From Paracoccus zhejiangensis (GTDB taxonomy: Bacteria > Pseudomonadota > Alphaproteobacteria > Rhodobacterales > Rhodobacteraceae): 64,000 bases of DNA. The DNA lies in contig NZ_CP025430.1 of NCBI RefSeq assembly GCF_002847445.1, forward strand, positions 1,302,001 through 1,366,000, written 5' to 3'. Below, one piece after another: positions 1 through 9,374 of this stretch. A program made the position numbers and the translations under genes. Below the pieces are notes generated by a model. It saw nothing but the letters and a program-made list of their open reading frames with translations. It was not told the DNA's origin and ran no database searches. How positions within the stretch are numbered: position 1 is the stretch's first letter; each line of letters opens with the position of its first letter.

Positions 1-3000
1 CGGCGCAGGATCTCGCGCAGCAGCATCCCGAGCCGCCGGACATTGGGTTCCAGCACCATGCTGTCGTGATCGCCCGGAACCTCGTGGACCTGAAGCTGCG
101 GCATCCAGCGGCCCCAGCCATTGTCGGGGATCAGGTATTCCCGCCCGGCGGTGACGAACTGGCCATCCGAAACCTTGTAGCGATAATCCAGCGGCGGCCG
201 GAACAGCGTGACCGGGCCGGGCCAGACCTCGAGCGCGACCTTGGGCAGCGCACCGCGGAAGGCCGATTCGATCGCCAGATCGTGGAAGCCTTCGGCCTCT
301 TCGGTCTCCTGTTCTGCATCACGCTCTTTCCGGCGGCGAGAGAGTTCATAGGCCAGCTTGTTCCTGGCCCAGTCCGACCAGAAGCTGAGCCCCTGTTCGC
401 GCATCTCCTGCGCACGGATCAGCACCTTGTCGCGGCGGCTGATCGCCGGGCGCATCGGCAAGGGCGTGTCGAGCATGACGAGCATCGCCGTCTCTTCGCC
501 CTCCGCCACCAGCAGCCGCGCCATTTCCAGCGCGATCAGCCCGCCGCCCGAGAAGCCGCCCAGAAGATAGGGGCCTTCGGGCTGGATCTGCCGGATCTCG
601 GCGAGGTAATCCTGCGCGGCCTCGGCGAAACTCTCATGCGGCTTGTCATCGCCGAACAGGCCGCGTGCCTGCAGCCCGTAGAAGCGACGATCCTGACCCA
701 CGCGCTGCGCCATTTGGTGCAGGTTCATCACATTGCCGAACATTCCGGCGACGATGAAGAAGGGGGTGCCGCCCTCGCGCCCGCCCATGTCGACGACATA
801 GCGCCGGGCGGGGCCGGGATCGGCCAAAGCCGCCCCGCCCTCGACGCCTGCGGTTGCCGGTGTGCCGGCGCGCGGGCCGACCCGCGCCTCGATCAGCGCC
901 GCCAGCTTGCCGACATTCGGCGCCTCGAAGAGGGTCGAGATCGGGAAATCGACGCCGAAGACCTTGCGCACCTGCCCGAACATCCGCACCGCCACCAGCG
1001 AATGCCCACCCAGGTCAAAGAAGCTGTCACCCGCGCCGATCTGGCGCACGCCCAGAAGCTCGGACCAGATCGAGGCCAGTTCGCTTTCGGTGCCCGCTGC
1101 CGGGGCGATGAATTCGGCATCGAGATCGGGCCGCTCGAAGGCGGCATCCGAGCTGGGCGCGCTGACCGCCGGGGCGGCGGCTTCCGCCACCAGACCGGGC
1201 AGGTCCAGCGACGAGACATAGACCTGCGGCAGGCCAAGGGCCACGGCGCGGCGCAGCACATCGGGGCCAAGCGCGCCGGGAATGCCCTGCGACACGTTAT
1301 GGCGCAGCCGCTTTTCGCCGGGGCTTTCCTGCCCGCGAGCCGGTTTCGCCGCCGTCGCGGCGCTCAGCCCCGCCTCCATCCGGCGCAGGGTAAAGCCCTC
1401 GATCTCGGCGGCGACCGTGCCATCGGGCAAGGCCAGCGTCACGTCGAAGCGGGCCGACCCCTCGGCGGTGCTGGGCTGCAGGCGGATATGGCTGAGAAGA
1501 TGCGGCCCCAGCGGGCGCAGCAGCGTGAAACGTTCGTAACCGACCGGCACCCACAGCCGCGCGCCGCCCCAGCCGGGGATCAGCTTCATCGCCCAACCCG
1601 TGGCGATGTCGAGAAGCGCCGGGTGCATCTGGTGCTGCGCGGCTTCGCCCGCAAAGGCCTCGGGCAGGCGCAGCTCGGCCCAGCCCTCGCCCTGCCCCAG
1701 CTTCACCGCCCTGAGCACCCGCCAGCGCGGGCCAAAGCGCATCACCCGGTCCTGCGCGGAAGGCAGCGCGGCCTCGCCCGTTGCCTGCTCGTCCCAATCG
1801 GTGGGCGGCGTGATGCGCCGGTCCTGCGGCGCGGCGCGCTCGGCCATGGCGGTGGCATAGCTGTCGCCGCCATCGGGATCGGTGATGGTGATGCGTGAAG
1901 CCCCTTCGACCGTCTCGATCTGCACCGAGACCGCCGTGGGCTCAGCGTCCGAGACATAGAGCGGGCGCAGGAACAGCGCGTCAGTAAGGGTCAGCGGCAG
2001 CGGCGTGCCGGTGGCGACCAGTGCCTGCGCGAACAGTTCCAGATTGCCCGTGCCCGGCATCAGAGCCTGACCCTGCGCGGTGCGGTGACCGCCGATGACC
2101 CAGTCGGCGGTCGAGAAGAGGCGGTGGAATTCCCGCACCCCGCGCCCGCCAGCAACCTCTTGGCCCAGCATCGGGCCGCCATCGGCCTCGGGTACCGGCT
2201 CCTGCGGGGCGGGACCGGGCGCAGCCTCGGTTCCCATCGCCCGCGCCGCCATGCCGGTATCGGCCCAGACCCCCCAGTTGACCGCAACCACCCGGCCAAG
2301 CGCGGGCGGCGCGGCGCGGGCAACGGCGTTTAGGAATTCATTCGCGGCTACGTAATCCACCTGCCCCGCCGGGGCCGAGGCGGTGCTGGTTGAGGCGAAA
2401 AGAACGGTCTGGCGCGGCGGATGCCCCTCAAGCGCCGCGATCAGCGCCTTGGTGCCATGGACCTTGGGCGCCAGCACGTCCCAGGCCTCGCCATCGGCCT
2501 TGCCGGCCATCAGCGCGTCATTGATGATGCCTGCCGCATGGATGACGGTATCGACCGAGCCGAAGCGGGCGCGGGCCTCGGCAAGGGCGCGGGTCATATC
2601 CTCGGGGCTGGTGACATCGCCGGTGACAGCGATGACCTCGGCGCCCGCCGCCTGCAATTCGCGCAGGAAAGCCGCCATCTGCCGGGCCTTGGCGGAAAAC
2701 GGCACGGTGCCGTCCTGCCCCAGCGCCTCGCGCGACAGCAGCGCCAGTTTCGCCCCGCCCCGCGCCGCCAGATCACGGGCGATGGCCTGACCCAACCCGC
2801 CAAAGCCGCCGGTGATGAAGGTGACACCCTCGGCCTGTGCCCCGTCCTGCGGTTCCAGCCGGACCGGGGCCAGCCGCTGCACGAAGCGCCGGCCATCGCG
2901 CCAGGCGGCAACCTCTGTCCCCGCCGCGCCGGGCGCGGCCAGAAGTTCCTGCGCCATGTGCAGCGCCAGCTGGTCCAGTGCGGTCTGATCGCCCCGTCCG

Positions 3001-6000
3001 CCGAAAAGTCCCCGCCGCGCGGGTGGCGGCAGGCGCAGATCGACCAGCCGGGTCGAGAGCATGGGATATTCGCGCGGCATCACCCTGAGCGGCCCCAGAA
3101 CCGTGGCCTTTTCCGGCGTCTGCGCCGGCTCATCCGCTACCCGCAGCGCGTCATTGCTGAAGGCGGTCAGGCTCAGCGGCTGATCGGCCATCTCGTCGCC
3201 AAGGGCCTGCGCCAGATGCAGCAGGCTGAAGAAGCCGCGGGTCATCTGGTCCTGGAACCGGCTCGACCCGGCCCGTGCCTCGGCCCCGGTGGTCACCGAC
3301 CAGAAATGGCCGATCCGGGTGATTGGAATGTCGTCCTGTTGCAGCGCCGCCAGCAGCACCTCGTAACCGTCGCGCTGTTCCTCGGGCGGCAGGCGATAAT
3401 CGCCCCGCTTCACCCGCTCAAACCGGTCGCCACTGCGGACGGTGGCGACGGGTTGACCGGCCTTGCGCAACAGATCGGCCACGCGGTCGGCAAGCCCCGC
3501 CTCATCGGCAAAGATCAGCACGCCCTGCCCGACCTCGGGTTGCGGAAGGCCACCTGCGGCCAGTTCCACATCCGGCGCGGACAGCCGCCACGCGGGCCGC
3601 CAGCCCCAGCCCTCGGGTTCCTCGATCCGCATTAGCGCGGTGTCGGCCACCTGCGTTCCCGCCGTCGGCTCGACGAAATAGCGTTTGCGCTGGAAGGCAT
3701 AGCCAGGCAGCGACAGGGCGTTGCGGCGGGCATCGCCCCAGATCTGCGACCAGTCGATCTGGCCGCCCGCCGCCCAGACCCGGGCCAGCGCGGTCATGAA
3801 GTAAAGGTCATCCTCGACCTGATGCTTCGGATGGCGCAGGCTCGAGATCACCTGCTGCGCCTTCACCCCCGGATTGGCCTGAGCCAGCGCCGACATGGCC
3901 CGGCCCGGCCCGACCTCGAGGAAGATCTTCGGATCGCCCCCGGCCAAGGTCTCGATCCCGGCGGCGAATTCGACCGTGCCGCGCAGGTGGCGCACCCAGT
4001 AATCGGGGTCCATCGCATCGACATCGGGCAGCACCTGACCGTCGCGGTTCGAGATGATCGGGATCTGTGGCGCAGAAAGCGGGATCGAGCGCAGATAGGC
4101 GCCGAAATCGGGCAGGATCGGTTCCAGCATCCGCGAATGCGCGGCGATGCTGATCGGGATCACCTGCACCTCGATTCCCTGCCCCGCCAGCGTGGCGGCA
4201 AAGGCTTCCAGCGGCGCTTTCGGCCCCGAGACGACGCAGAGATCGCCGGCATTGACCGCGCCAAGGTCCAGTTCCGCCGGCAGGATCGCCCGCAACTGAT
4301 CCGCCGGCATCGGCACCGACAGCATCCCGCCCTCGGGCACGCTGTCAAACAGCCGCCCGCGCAGATGTACCAACCCGATGCAATCCTCGAAGCGCATGAC
4401 ACCTGCGACGGCGGCGGCGGTATTTTCGCCCATGCTGTGCCCGATCAGCGCCGAGGGTGTGACGCCCCAGGCCATCCACTGCTGGGCCAGCGCATATTCG
4501 GTGATCATCAGCAGCGGCAATTGCACCGAAGGCTGCAACAGACGCGCATCGGCCCCGGCGACATCGCCATCCTCGGCCAGCCAGATGTCGCGGATCGGAT
4601 GGTCCGAGATTGTCGCCAGATGGTCGAGCCCACGATCCATCCAGTCGCGGAAGACCGGCTCGGTCTGATAGAGGTCGCGCGCCATCCGGGCATATTGCGA
4701 GCCGCCGCCGGGCAGCATGAACACCACCCCGGGCGCCTCGCCAAGCGGCTGATGGTCGAAGACGCGATAGGGATCGCTGCTGGCGAGAAGCTGCGCCGCC
4801 TCGCTGGCGTCCTTGGCGACCAGCACCCGACGGCGCTCGAAGGCGCGGCGGCGGTTGATCAGCGTGTGGCTGATATCGGCCGGGTCGGTATCGGGGTTTG
4901 CACTGAGCCAGCCCGCCAGCTTCTCGGCATTTCCATCCAGCGCCGCCTTGCTGCGGCCCGAGACGGCAAAGATCTGGAACGGCCAGTCGGATTCTTCTGA
5001 GGGCGCGGCGGCGGGCGGCTGTTCCAACACCACATGCGCATTCGTGCCACCCACCCCCAGAGAGTTGATCCCGGCGCGACGCGGGCCATGGACGGGGCGC
5101 CAGTCGATCAGCCGGTCGGCAACGGCGAAGGGGCCGGCGTCGAAATCGATGGCCGGGTTCGGCGCCTCGAAGCCGAGGGTCGGCGGGATCACCCCTTCCT
5201 CCAGCGCGCGGATGGTCTTGATCAACCCCGCCGCGCCAGCCGCCGTATCCAGATGGCCGATATTGGTCTTGACCGAGCCGACATAGCAGGGCGCGGCGCG
5301 GCTCCCCTCGGACAGCACGCGCGAGAATGCCTGGTTCAGCGCGGCGATCTCGATCGGGTCGCCAAGCGCGGTGCCGGTGCCGTGGCATTCGATATAGCCG
5401 ATGCTGTCGGGCGCACAGCCCGACATGACCAGCGCCTCGGCCACCGCCTGCGCCTGCCCCTCGACGCTGGGGGCCAGGTAGCCCGCCTTGGACGAGCCGT
5501 CATTGTTGATCGCGCTGCCCCGGATGATCGCCCGGATGTTGTCGCCATCGGCCAGCGCATCGGCCAGACGCCTGAGCACCACCACCGCCGAGCCGCTGCC
5601 GAAGACCGTGCCCTCGGCCCGGTGGTCGAAGGCGTGGCAATGGCCATCGGGCGAGAGGATCTCGTTTTCCTTGAACAGATAGCCCCGGCCATGCGGCATC
5701 TCGATGGTCACGCCCCCGGCCAGCGCCATGTCGCATTCGCCCGAGGTCAGCGACTGGCAGGCCATGTGCAGCGCGACCAGCGAGGTCGAGCAGGCGGTCT
5801 GCACATTCACGCTTGGCCCGGTCAGGTTGAAGATGTGGCTGACCCGGGTGGACAGAAAATCCTTGTCATTCCCCGTATGGCGCAAAAGAAAATGGCCGAC
5901 ATTCTCGACCAGTTCCCGATTGGCGCAGATATTGAAATAGAAATAACTGCCCATGCCGCAGCCGGCATAAACCCCGATCGGCGCATCGAAGCGTTCGGGC

Positions 6001-6344
6001 ATCTGGCCGGCATCTTCCAGCCCGTGCCAGCAGGTTTCCAGGAACTTGCGATGCTGCGGGTCCATGATCGCCGCATCCTTCGGGCTGAGGCCGAAGAACT
6101 CGGCGTCGAACCCGTCGAACTGGTCAAGGATTGCTGCCGCCGGCACGTAATTCGGGTCCGACAGCACCGAGGGAGATTCGCCCCGCGCCAGCAGGTCTTC
6201 GCGGCTGACCGGCTGGATGGACTCGACGCCCTCGCAAAGGTTGCGCCAGAAGGACGCGACATCGTCAGCACCCGGCAATTGCGCCGCCATGCCGATGACC
6301 GCGATATCGTTCGGGCCGATTTGCAGGTCAGGTTGATCGTTCAT
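1..6344 (-). CDS. Type I polyketide synthase, KS-AT-KR-DH-ACP-TE (3' end cut by window edge)
   Basis: A single open frame of 2114 codons runs leftward out of the window from an ATG at 6344. Domains seen: ketosynthase, residues about 1-430, with active-site Cys185 (QTACSTS), His321 (ECHGTGT) and His364 (NIGHLDTA); acyltransferase about 530-830 with Ser637 in GHSMGE and His736 (AAHSRML); ketoreductase about 1170-1360 with TGGFGGLG at 1178 and Tyr1331/Asn1335 (YVAAN); dehydratase about 1395-1650 with His1420; acyl carrier protein with Ser1782 (LGGHSL); thioesterase with Ser1932 (GGFSGGG) and His2093 near the edge. Neither an enoylreductase nor a methyltransferase is visible. KR before DH is not the usual modular order. 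One module ending in a TE suggests an iterative or single-extension enzyme; the product is unknown. It may be cotranscribed with the polysaccharide gene 89 bases upstream. Confidence 0.93.
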   Translation of the reverse strand, partial: MNDQPDLQIGPNDIAVIGMAAQLPGADDVASFWRNLCEGVESIQPVSREDLLARGESPSVLSDPNYVPAAAILDQFDGFDAEFFGLSPKDAAIMDPQHRKFLETCWHGLEDAGQMPERFDAPIGVYAGCGMGSYFYFNICANRELVENVGHFLLRHTGNDKDFLSTRVSHIFNLTGPSVNVQTACSTSLVALHMACQSLTSGECDMALAGGVTIEMPHGRGYLFKENEILSPDGHCHAFDHRAEGTVFGSGSAVVVLRRLADALADGDNIRAIIRGSAINNDGSSKAGYLAPSVEGQAQAVAEALVMSGCAPDSIGYIECHGTGTALGDPIEIAALNQAFSRVLSEGSRAAPCYVGSVKTNIGHLDTAAGAAGLIKTIRALEEGVIPPTLGFEAPNPAIDFDAGPFAVADRLIDWRPVHGPRRAGINSLGVGGTNAHVVLEQPPAAAPSEESDWPFQIFAVSGRSKAALDGNAEKLAGWLSANPDTDPADISHTLINRRRAFERRRVLVAKDASEAAQLLASSDPYRVFDHQPLGEAPGVVFMLPGGGSQYARMARDLYQTEPVFRDWMDRGLDHLATISDHPIRDIWLAEDGDVAGADARLLQPSVQLPLLMITEYALAQQWMAWGVTPSALIGHSMGENTAAAVAGVMRFEDCIGLVHLRGRLFDSVPEGGMLSVPMPADQLRAILPAELDLGAVNAGDLCVVSGPKAPLEAFAATLAGQGIEVQVIPISIAAHSRMLEPILPDFGAYLRSIPLSAPQIPIISNRDGQVLPDVDAMDPDYWVRHLRGTVEFAAGIETLAGGDPKIFLEVGPGRAMSALAQANPGVKAQQVISSLRHPKHQVEDDLYFMTALARVWAAGGQIDWSQIWGDARRNALSLPGYAFQRKRYFVEPTAGTQVADTALMRIEEPEGWGWRPAWRLSAPDVELAAGGLPQPEVGQGVLIFADEAGLADRVADLLRKAGQPVATVRSGDRFERVKRGDYRLPPEEQRDGYEVLLAALQQDDIPITRIGHFWSVTTGAEARAGSSRFQDQMTRGFFSLLHLAQALGDEMADQPLSLTAFSNDALRVADEPAQTPEKATVLGPLRVMPREYPMLSTRLVDLRLPPPARRGLFGGRGDQTALDQLALHMAQELLAAPGAAGTEVAAWRDGRRFVQRLAPVRLEPQDGAQAEGVTFITGGFGGLGQAIARDLAARGGAKLALLSREALGQDGTVPFSAKARQMAAFLRELQAAGAEVIAVTGDVTSPEDMTRALAEARARFGSVDTVIHAAGIINDALMAGKADGEAWDVLAPKVHGTKALIAALEGHPPRQTVLFASTSTASAPAGQVDYVAANEFLNAVARAAPPALGRVVAVNWGVWADTGMAARAMGTEAAPGPAPQEPVPEADGGPMLGQEVAGGRGVREFHRLFSTADWVIGGHRTAQGQALMPGTGNLELFAQALVATGTPLPLTLTDALFLRPLYVSDAEPTAVSVQIETVEGASRITITDPDGGDSYATAMAERAAPQDRRITPPTDWDEQATGEAALPSAQDRVMRFGPRWRVLRAVKLGQGEGWAELRLPEAFAGEAAQHQMHPALLDIATGWAMKLIPGWGGARLWVPVGYERFTLLRPLGPHLLSHIRLQPSTAEGSARFDVTLALPDGTVAAEIEGFTLRRMEAGLSAATAAKPARGQESPGEKRLRHNVSQGIPGALGPDVLRRAVALGLPQVYVSSLDLPGLVAEAAAPAVSAPSSDAAFERPDLDAEFIAPAAGTESELASIWSELLGVRQIGAGDSFFDLGGHSLVAVRMFGQVRKVFGVDFPISTLFEAPNVGKLAALIEARVGPRAGTPATAGVEGGAALADPGPARRYVVDMGGREGGTPFFIVAGMFGNVMNLHQMAQRVGQDRRFYGLQARGLFGDDKPHESFAEAAQDYLAEIRQIQPEGPYLLGGFSGGGLIALEMARLLVAEGEETAMLVMLDTPLPMRPAISRRDKVLIRAQEMREQGLSFWSDWARNKLAYELSRRRKERDAEQETEEAEGFHDLAIESAFRGALPKVALEVWPGPVTLFRPPLDYRYKVSDGQFVTAGREYLIPDNGWGRWMPQLQVHEVPGDHDSMVLEPNVRRLGMLLREILR

Positions 6345-6433
6345 TCCGTTACCATTTCCATTCGATCCAGCCTGCATCAGCGGATCATATCCGTAAACTC
6401 CGCCGAGTGCCTAGGAGCATTTCAGTCTCTGCA

Positions 6434-7885
6434 TCAAAGCGCGGGGCGCAAACCTTCCTTCTTGGCCAGGGCGTCGCTGTCTTCGCGCTGCCAGCGCCGA
6501 CGCAGCGCGCGCGAGTATTGCAGCCGCGCCGCATGGCCAAGGATCGTTCCGTTCAACAGCCAGGTCAGCGGGGTCAGCGTGGCATTTGGAATCAACTCGA
6601 TCAGGTTGACCGCCAGCATCAGCGTCAGGGTCGCGATCATCAACAGGTCCGACTTGTCGAAGCGGCGGAACAGCGCAAAACTGCGCTGCCACATGATGAT
6701 AATCGGGCTGATCAGTAGGCCGAACTGGGCGACATAGCCCAGAATGCCGCGCGACCCTAGGGTAATAACCCAAGCCCCGTCTGCAATGGCGCCATAGCGC
6801 CCGCTAACCGGGTCCACCGGAAAGTTGCGCCCCCAGGATCCCCAGCCGAAAAAGGGCCGCTCGAGCGCACGTGTCAGCAGGATAAACTCGTTGTCGAACC
6901 GTACCTTCAGCGATGCAGCTCGTTCAGGCTGGGAAGGATCGATAAAGCCGAGGATACCCTCGGTCGGAACAAAGTCCAGCAAGCGCAGAACCGGGTAGAC
7001 AAAAACGCCGATGGCAACCACGACGCTGATCGACAGGATCGCCCTTGGCGAGGCCATGAGTACCAGCGGCATGGCCAGAGCTGCCATCAGGATCGCGGTC
7101 ATGGTCTTACACAGGATCAGCAGGATGATGAGATAGCAGATCACCAGCATCATCCGCGCATTGGTCTGGAAGGCGCGGGTCAGGCACAGTGTCGCGATGA
7201 ATCCCATGGTGGCGAAGGACGCGACCCAGATCGGATGGGTCATGAAGACGATGGGCCGAAATCCACCATAGCGCATGACCTGGGCAAATTCGTGCTGAAA
7301 ATAGCCATAGATCCAGGTGTTCAGCTGCGGGCTCAGCCGAACCTCGAGCAACATCGGCATCGAATAGATCAACACGGCAATCATAAGGGCGACCAGCAAC
7401 TTGCGCGTCTGATGGGGTGTCGACAGTAGCGAAAAGCCGATGAAGAAGGGGATCAGCTCGATCAGCTGCAACATGGCATTGGCGACCACATCCGAAATTT
7501 GCATCCCTGGCCGATAAGAAATACCGCTGACCAGCGCGTCGCTATTATTCAGTACGGTGAACACAGCTGATATCAGCAGAAGGAAAACCAGAAACTTGGT
7601 CGAGAACGGCATGACCGGCCGGGCGTCATGCGCCATCGGGTCACGCTCGACAACCTTTCTACCCAGCCCCAGCCACAGCATCACCGCCGTCGAGAGCGAG
7701 GCGATCTCGTATTTTCCCATGGCCGGAACCACAGGCAGGTCGATCGCGAACGAGGGCGGCAGGAACATGTAGCCCAGGAGAAGCGACCAGATCGCCGCGT
7801 TCACCCGCTCCATGCGCATGAAGATCAGCGCCGCGAAAAGCGGCCAGCTGAGCAGCATCATCGTGGCAAGGGGGTTCGCGTGCAT
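6434..7885 (-). CDS. O-antigen ligase/Wzy-like polysaccharide polymerase, multi-pass membrane protein
   Basis: 483 residues with about ten to twelve hydrophobic segments across the whole length. The region around residues 345-385 has the layout of the Wzy_C/O-antigen ligase loop: FGWGSWGRNF, then a hydrophilic stretch and DGAWVITLGSRG before the next membrane helix. Proteins of this family polymerise or ligate undecaprenyl-linked glycans at the periplasmic face. It lies directly upstream of the polyketide synthase and is divergent from a WecG-type glycosyltransferase, so an exopolysaccharide or surface-glycan role is likely. By eye its DNA is less GC-rich than its neighbours, which is common for glycan polymerase genes and may reflect transfer. 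Polymerase versus ligase cannot be decided from the sequence alone. Confidence 0.8.
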   Translation of the reverse strand: MHANPLATMMLLSWPLFAALIFMRMERVNAAIWSLLLGYMFLPPSFAIDLPVVPAMGKYEIASLSTAVMLWLGLGRKVVERDPMAHDARPVMPFSTKFLVFLLLISAVFTVLNNSDALVSGISYRPGMQISDVVANAMLQLIELIPFFIGFSLLSTPHQTRKLLVALMIAVLIYSMPMLLEVRLSPQLNTWIYGYFQHEFAQVMRYGGFRPIVFMTHPIWVASFATMGFIATLCLTRAFQTNARMMLVICYLIILLILCKTMTAILMAALAMPLVLMASPRAILSISVVVAIGVFVYPVLRLLDFVPTEGILGFIDPSQPERAASLKVRFDNEFILLTRALERPFFGWGSWGRNFPVDPVSGRYGAIADGAWVITLGSRGILGYVAQFGLLISPIIIMWQRSFALFRRFDKSDLLMIATLTLMLAVNLIELIPNATLTPLTWLLNGTILGHAARLQYSRALRRRWQREDSDALAKKEGLRPAL

Positions 7886-7914
7886 CGGCTAACCAACTGG
7901 GAACAAATTACCGA

Positions 7915-7932
7915 ATATGCTGGCAGGCATAT
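7915..7932. promoter_or_regulatory. Perfect inverted repeat between divergent polysaccharide genes
   Basis: ATATGC at 7915-7920 and GCATAT at 7927-7932 form a perfect 6-base inverted repeat with a 6-base spacer. It lies in the 99-base gap between the divergently transcribed polymerase and WecG-type genes. It is a candidate operator; no cognate regulator is identified. Confidence 0.4.
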
Positions 7933-7966
7933 CGGCCCGACCATACAAGTAAAGATCACGAGTTCC

Positions 7967-7981
7967 AACGACCGGGTCGTT
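7967..7981. promoter_or_regulatory. 15-base palindrome just before the glycosyltransferase start
   Basis: AACGACC, one central G, then GGTCGTT: a perfect 7-base inverted repeat ending three bases before the ATG at 7985. No ordinary Shine-Dalgarno sequence is seen there, so the palindrome occupies the ribosome-binding region. It could be an operator or an RNA hairpin controlling translation. Confidence 0.4.
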
Positions 7982-7984
7982 CAG

Positions 7985-8743
7985 ATGTTATTTACCTATC
8001 CAGATGGTCAAGTGGTTCGGGTCAATTGCCCCGACCGCGAGGCGCTGCTGTCTGGAGTCGCCGCGCGAATGGCGGCGAACCGGGGATTCGCGCTGGCAAC
8101 CTTGAATGTCGACCACCTGGAACAGCTGGCGCGGGACGAGGCCTTTCGCCGCGCCTATGCGGCCCATGACCTGGTCTGCGCCGACGGCAATCCGATCGTC
8201 TGGCTGTCGCGGCTGGCGGGTCAACCGGTTGAACTGGTGCCGGGTTCGGAACTGGTGCACCCGCTGGCCGAACTGGCTGCCCGTCACGAGGCGCCGGTGG
8301 CGCTGATCGGGGGCAGCGAGGCCTCTGTTCGACTCGCGGCCGAGCGACTGATGGCCGCGCATCCGGGGCTCGAGGTGGTGATGCAGGCGGTGCCCGGCTT
8401 TCCCTTCGATCCCGATGCCTCCGAGGCGGCGCGGCTGATCGGGCAGATCGCCAATTCCGGCGCGCAGCTTTGCCTTTTGGGCCTTGGGGCGCCCCGGCAG
8501 GAACGCTTTGCCATCCGCGCCCGCGACGCCCTGCCCGGCGTCGGTTTCGCCTCGATCGGCGCCGGCATCGACTTCATCTCGGGGCAGCAGCAGCGCGCGC
8601 CGGTCTTCATGCGCAAGGCCAAGATGGAATGGCTGTGGCGGATGCTGTCCAATCCGCGCCGTCTGGCGGCCCGCTATGGCCGCGGCTTCCTGATCCTGCC
8701 CGGCCATGTGCGGCGAGCCCTGGCGCAGCGCGGCAAGGTCTGA
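7985..8743 (+). CDS. WecG/TagA/CpsF family glycosyltransferase
   Basis: 252 residues. Family hallmarks are TLNVDHL (about 39-45), CADGNPIVW (65-73) and GLGAPRQE (166-173), followed by the usual GAGIDF and KAKMEWLWR segments near the C-terminus. Members transfer N-acetylmannosamine-type sugars to polyprenyl-linked acceptors at the inner face of the membrane, without a Rossmann GT-A/GT-B fold. The first in-frame ATG is at 7985. The frame is open further upstream but has no better start there and would run into the divergent gene. Together with the polymerase across the divergent gap it points to a surface-polysaccharide locus extending beyond the left edge. Confidence 0.88.
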   Translation: MLFTYPDGQVVRVNCPDREALLSGVAARMAANRGFALATLNVDHLEQLARDEAFRRAYAAHDLVCADGNPIVWLSRLAGQPVELVPGSELVHPLAELAARHEAPVALIGGSEASVRLAAERLMAAHPGLEVVMQAVPGFPFDPDASEAARLIGQIANSGAQLCLLGLGAPRQERFAIRARDALPGVGFASIGAGIDFISGQQQRAPVFMRKAKMEWLWRMLSNPRRLAARYGRGFLILPGHVRRALAQRGKV

Positions 8744-8761
8744 ACCGGCCCACGCATCGGC

Positions 8762-8794
8762 TTGCGGCCCGGCCTCTGCGTCCACTATAGTGAC
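8762..8794 (+). promoter_or_regulatory. Promoter with palindromic operator for the XRE-cupin gene
   Basis: TTGCGG at 8762-8767 and TATAGT at 8786-8791 (18-base spacing) form a plausible promoter. The -10 lies inside the perfect 10-base palindrome CACTATAGTG (8783-8792), within TCCACTATAGTGAC at 8781-8794. Transcription would begin about at the ATG at 8798, suggesting a leaderless message and autoregulation. A related site recurs before the next gene. Confidence 0.55.
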
Positions 8795-8797
8795 GGA

Positions 8798-9361
8798 ATG
8801 CAGCAAGATGATCTCGACAACCGGATCGGCGCCCGCATCCGCGCCGAACGCGAAAACCGCGGCTGGTCGTTGACCGAACTGGCCGAACGGGCGGCGGTCT
8901 CGCGGGCGATGATTCACAAGGTCGAACGCGGCGACAGCAGCCCGACCGCCAACCTGCTGGGCAAGCTGTCCGGCGCCTTCGGTCTCAGCATGTCGACGCT
9001 GATGGCGCGGGCCGAGGCGGCCGGCGGGCAGCTTCTTCGCCGCGAGGACCAACCGCTCTGGACCGACCCCGAGACCGGATACCTGCGCCGTCAGGTCTCG
9101 CCCCGCACGGATCTGCCAGTCGAGATCGTTGAAGTCAGCCTGCCGGCCGGCGCGGAAGTGCCCATGCCGGCCTCGGCCTTTGCCTTCATCCGCCAGATGA
9201 TCTGGGTGCTCGAGGGCGATCTGACCTTCGTCGAGGGCACGACCCGCCACGAATTGCAGCAGGGTGATTGCCTTCGGCTCGGGCCGCCAGGTGACTGCAT
9301 CTTCCGCAACGAGAGTGCCCATGCCTGCAGCTATGCGGTGATCCTGCTGCGCGACAGCTGA
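8798..9361 (+). CDS. XRE family transcriptional regulator with C-terminal cupin domain
   Basis: 187 residues. An N-terminal helix-turn-helix of the XRE/Cro type spans about 8-65 (IGARIRAERE, SLTELAERAAVSRAMIHKVERG). A small cupin spans about 105-185 (WVLEGDLTF, LQQGDCLRL). In this family the cupin senses a small ligand and such regulators often control adjacent acetyltransferase or transporter genes. The ATG at 8798 is preferred over an earlier in-frame start because the operator and -10 lie just before it. A similar operator precedes the GNAT gene downstream, so this protein probably controls both itself and the GNAT-transporter pair. Confidence 0.9.
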   Translation: MQQDDLDNRIGARIRAERENRGWSLTELAERAAVSRAMIHKVERGDSSPTANLLGKLSGAFGLSMSTLMARAEAAGGQLLRREDQPLWTDPETGYLRRQVSPRTDLPVEIVEVSLPAGAEVPMPASAFAFIRQMIWVLEGDLTFVEGTTRHELQQGDCLRLGPPGDCIFRNESAHACSYAVILLRDS

Positions 9362-9374
9362 CACCTGCCACCGC

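Noticed and set aside
66..6737. Long plus-strand open frames of up to 610 codons across the polyketide synthase
   Set aside because: They use the same codon triplets as the real minus-strand frame (start positions in the same phase), a known effect of high GC; none shows protein motifs, while the minus strand gives clear PKS domains.
7628..7984. N-terminal extension of the WecG-type protein to 7628
   Set aside because: It runs into the divergent polysaccharide polymerase gene and has no family similarity; the first supported ATG is at 7985.
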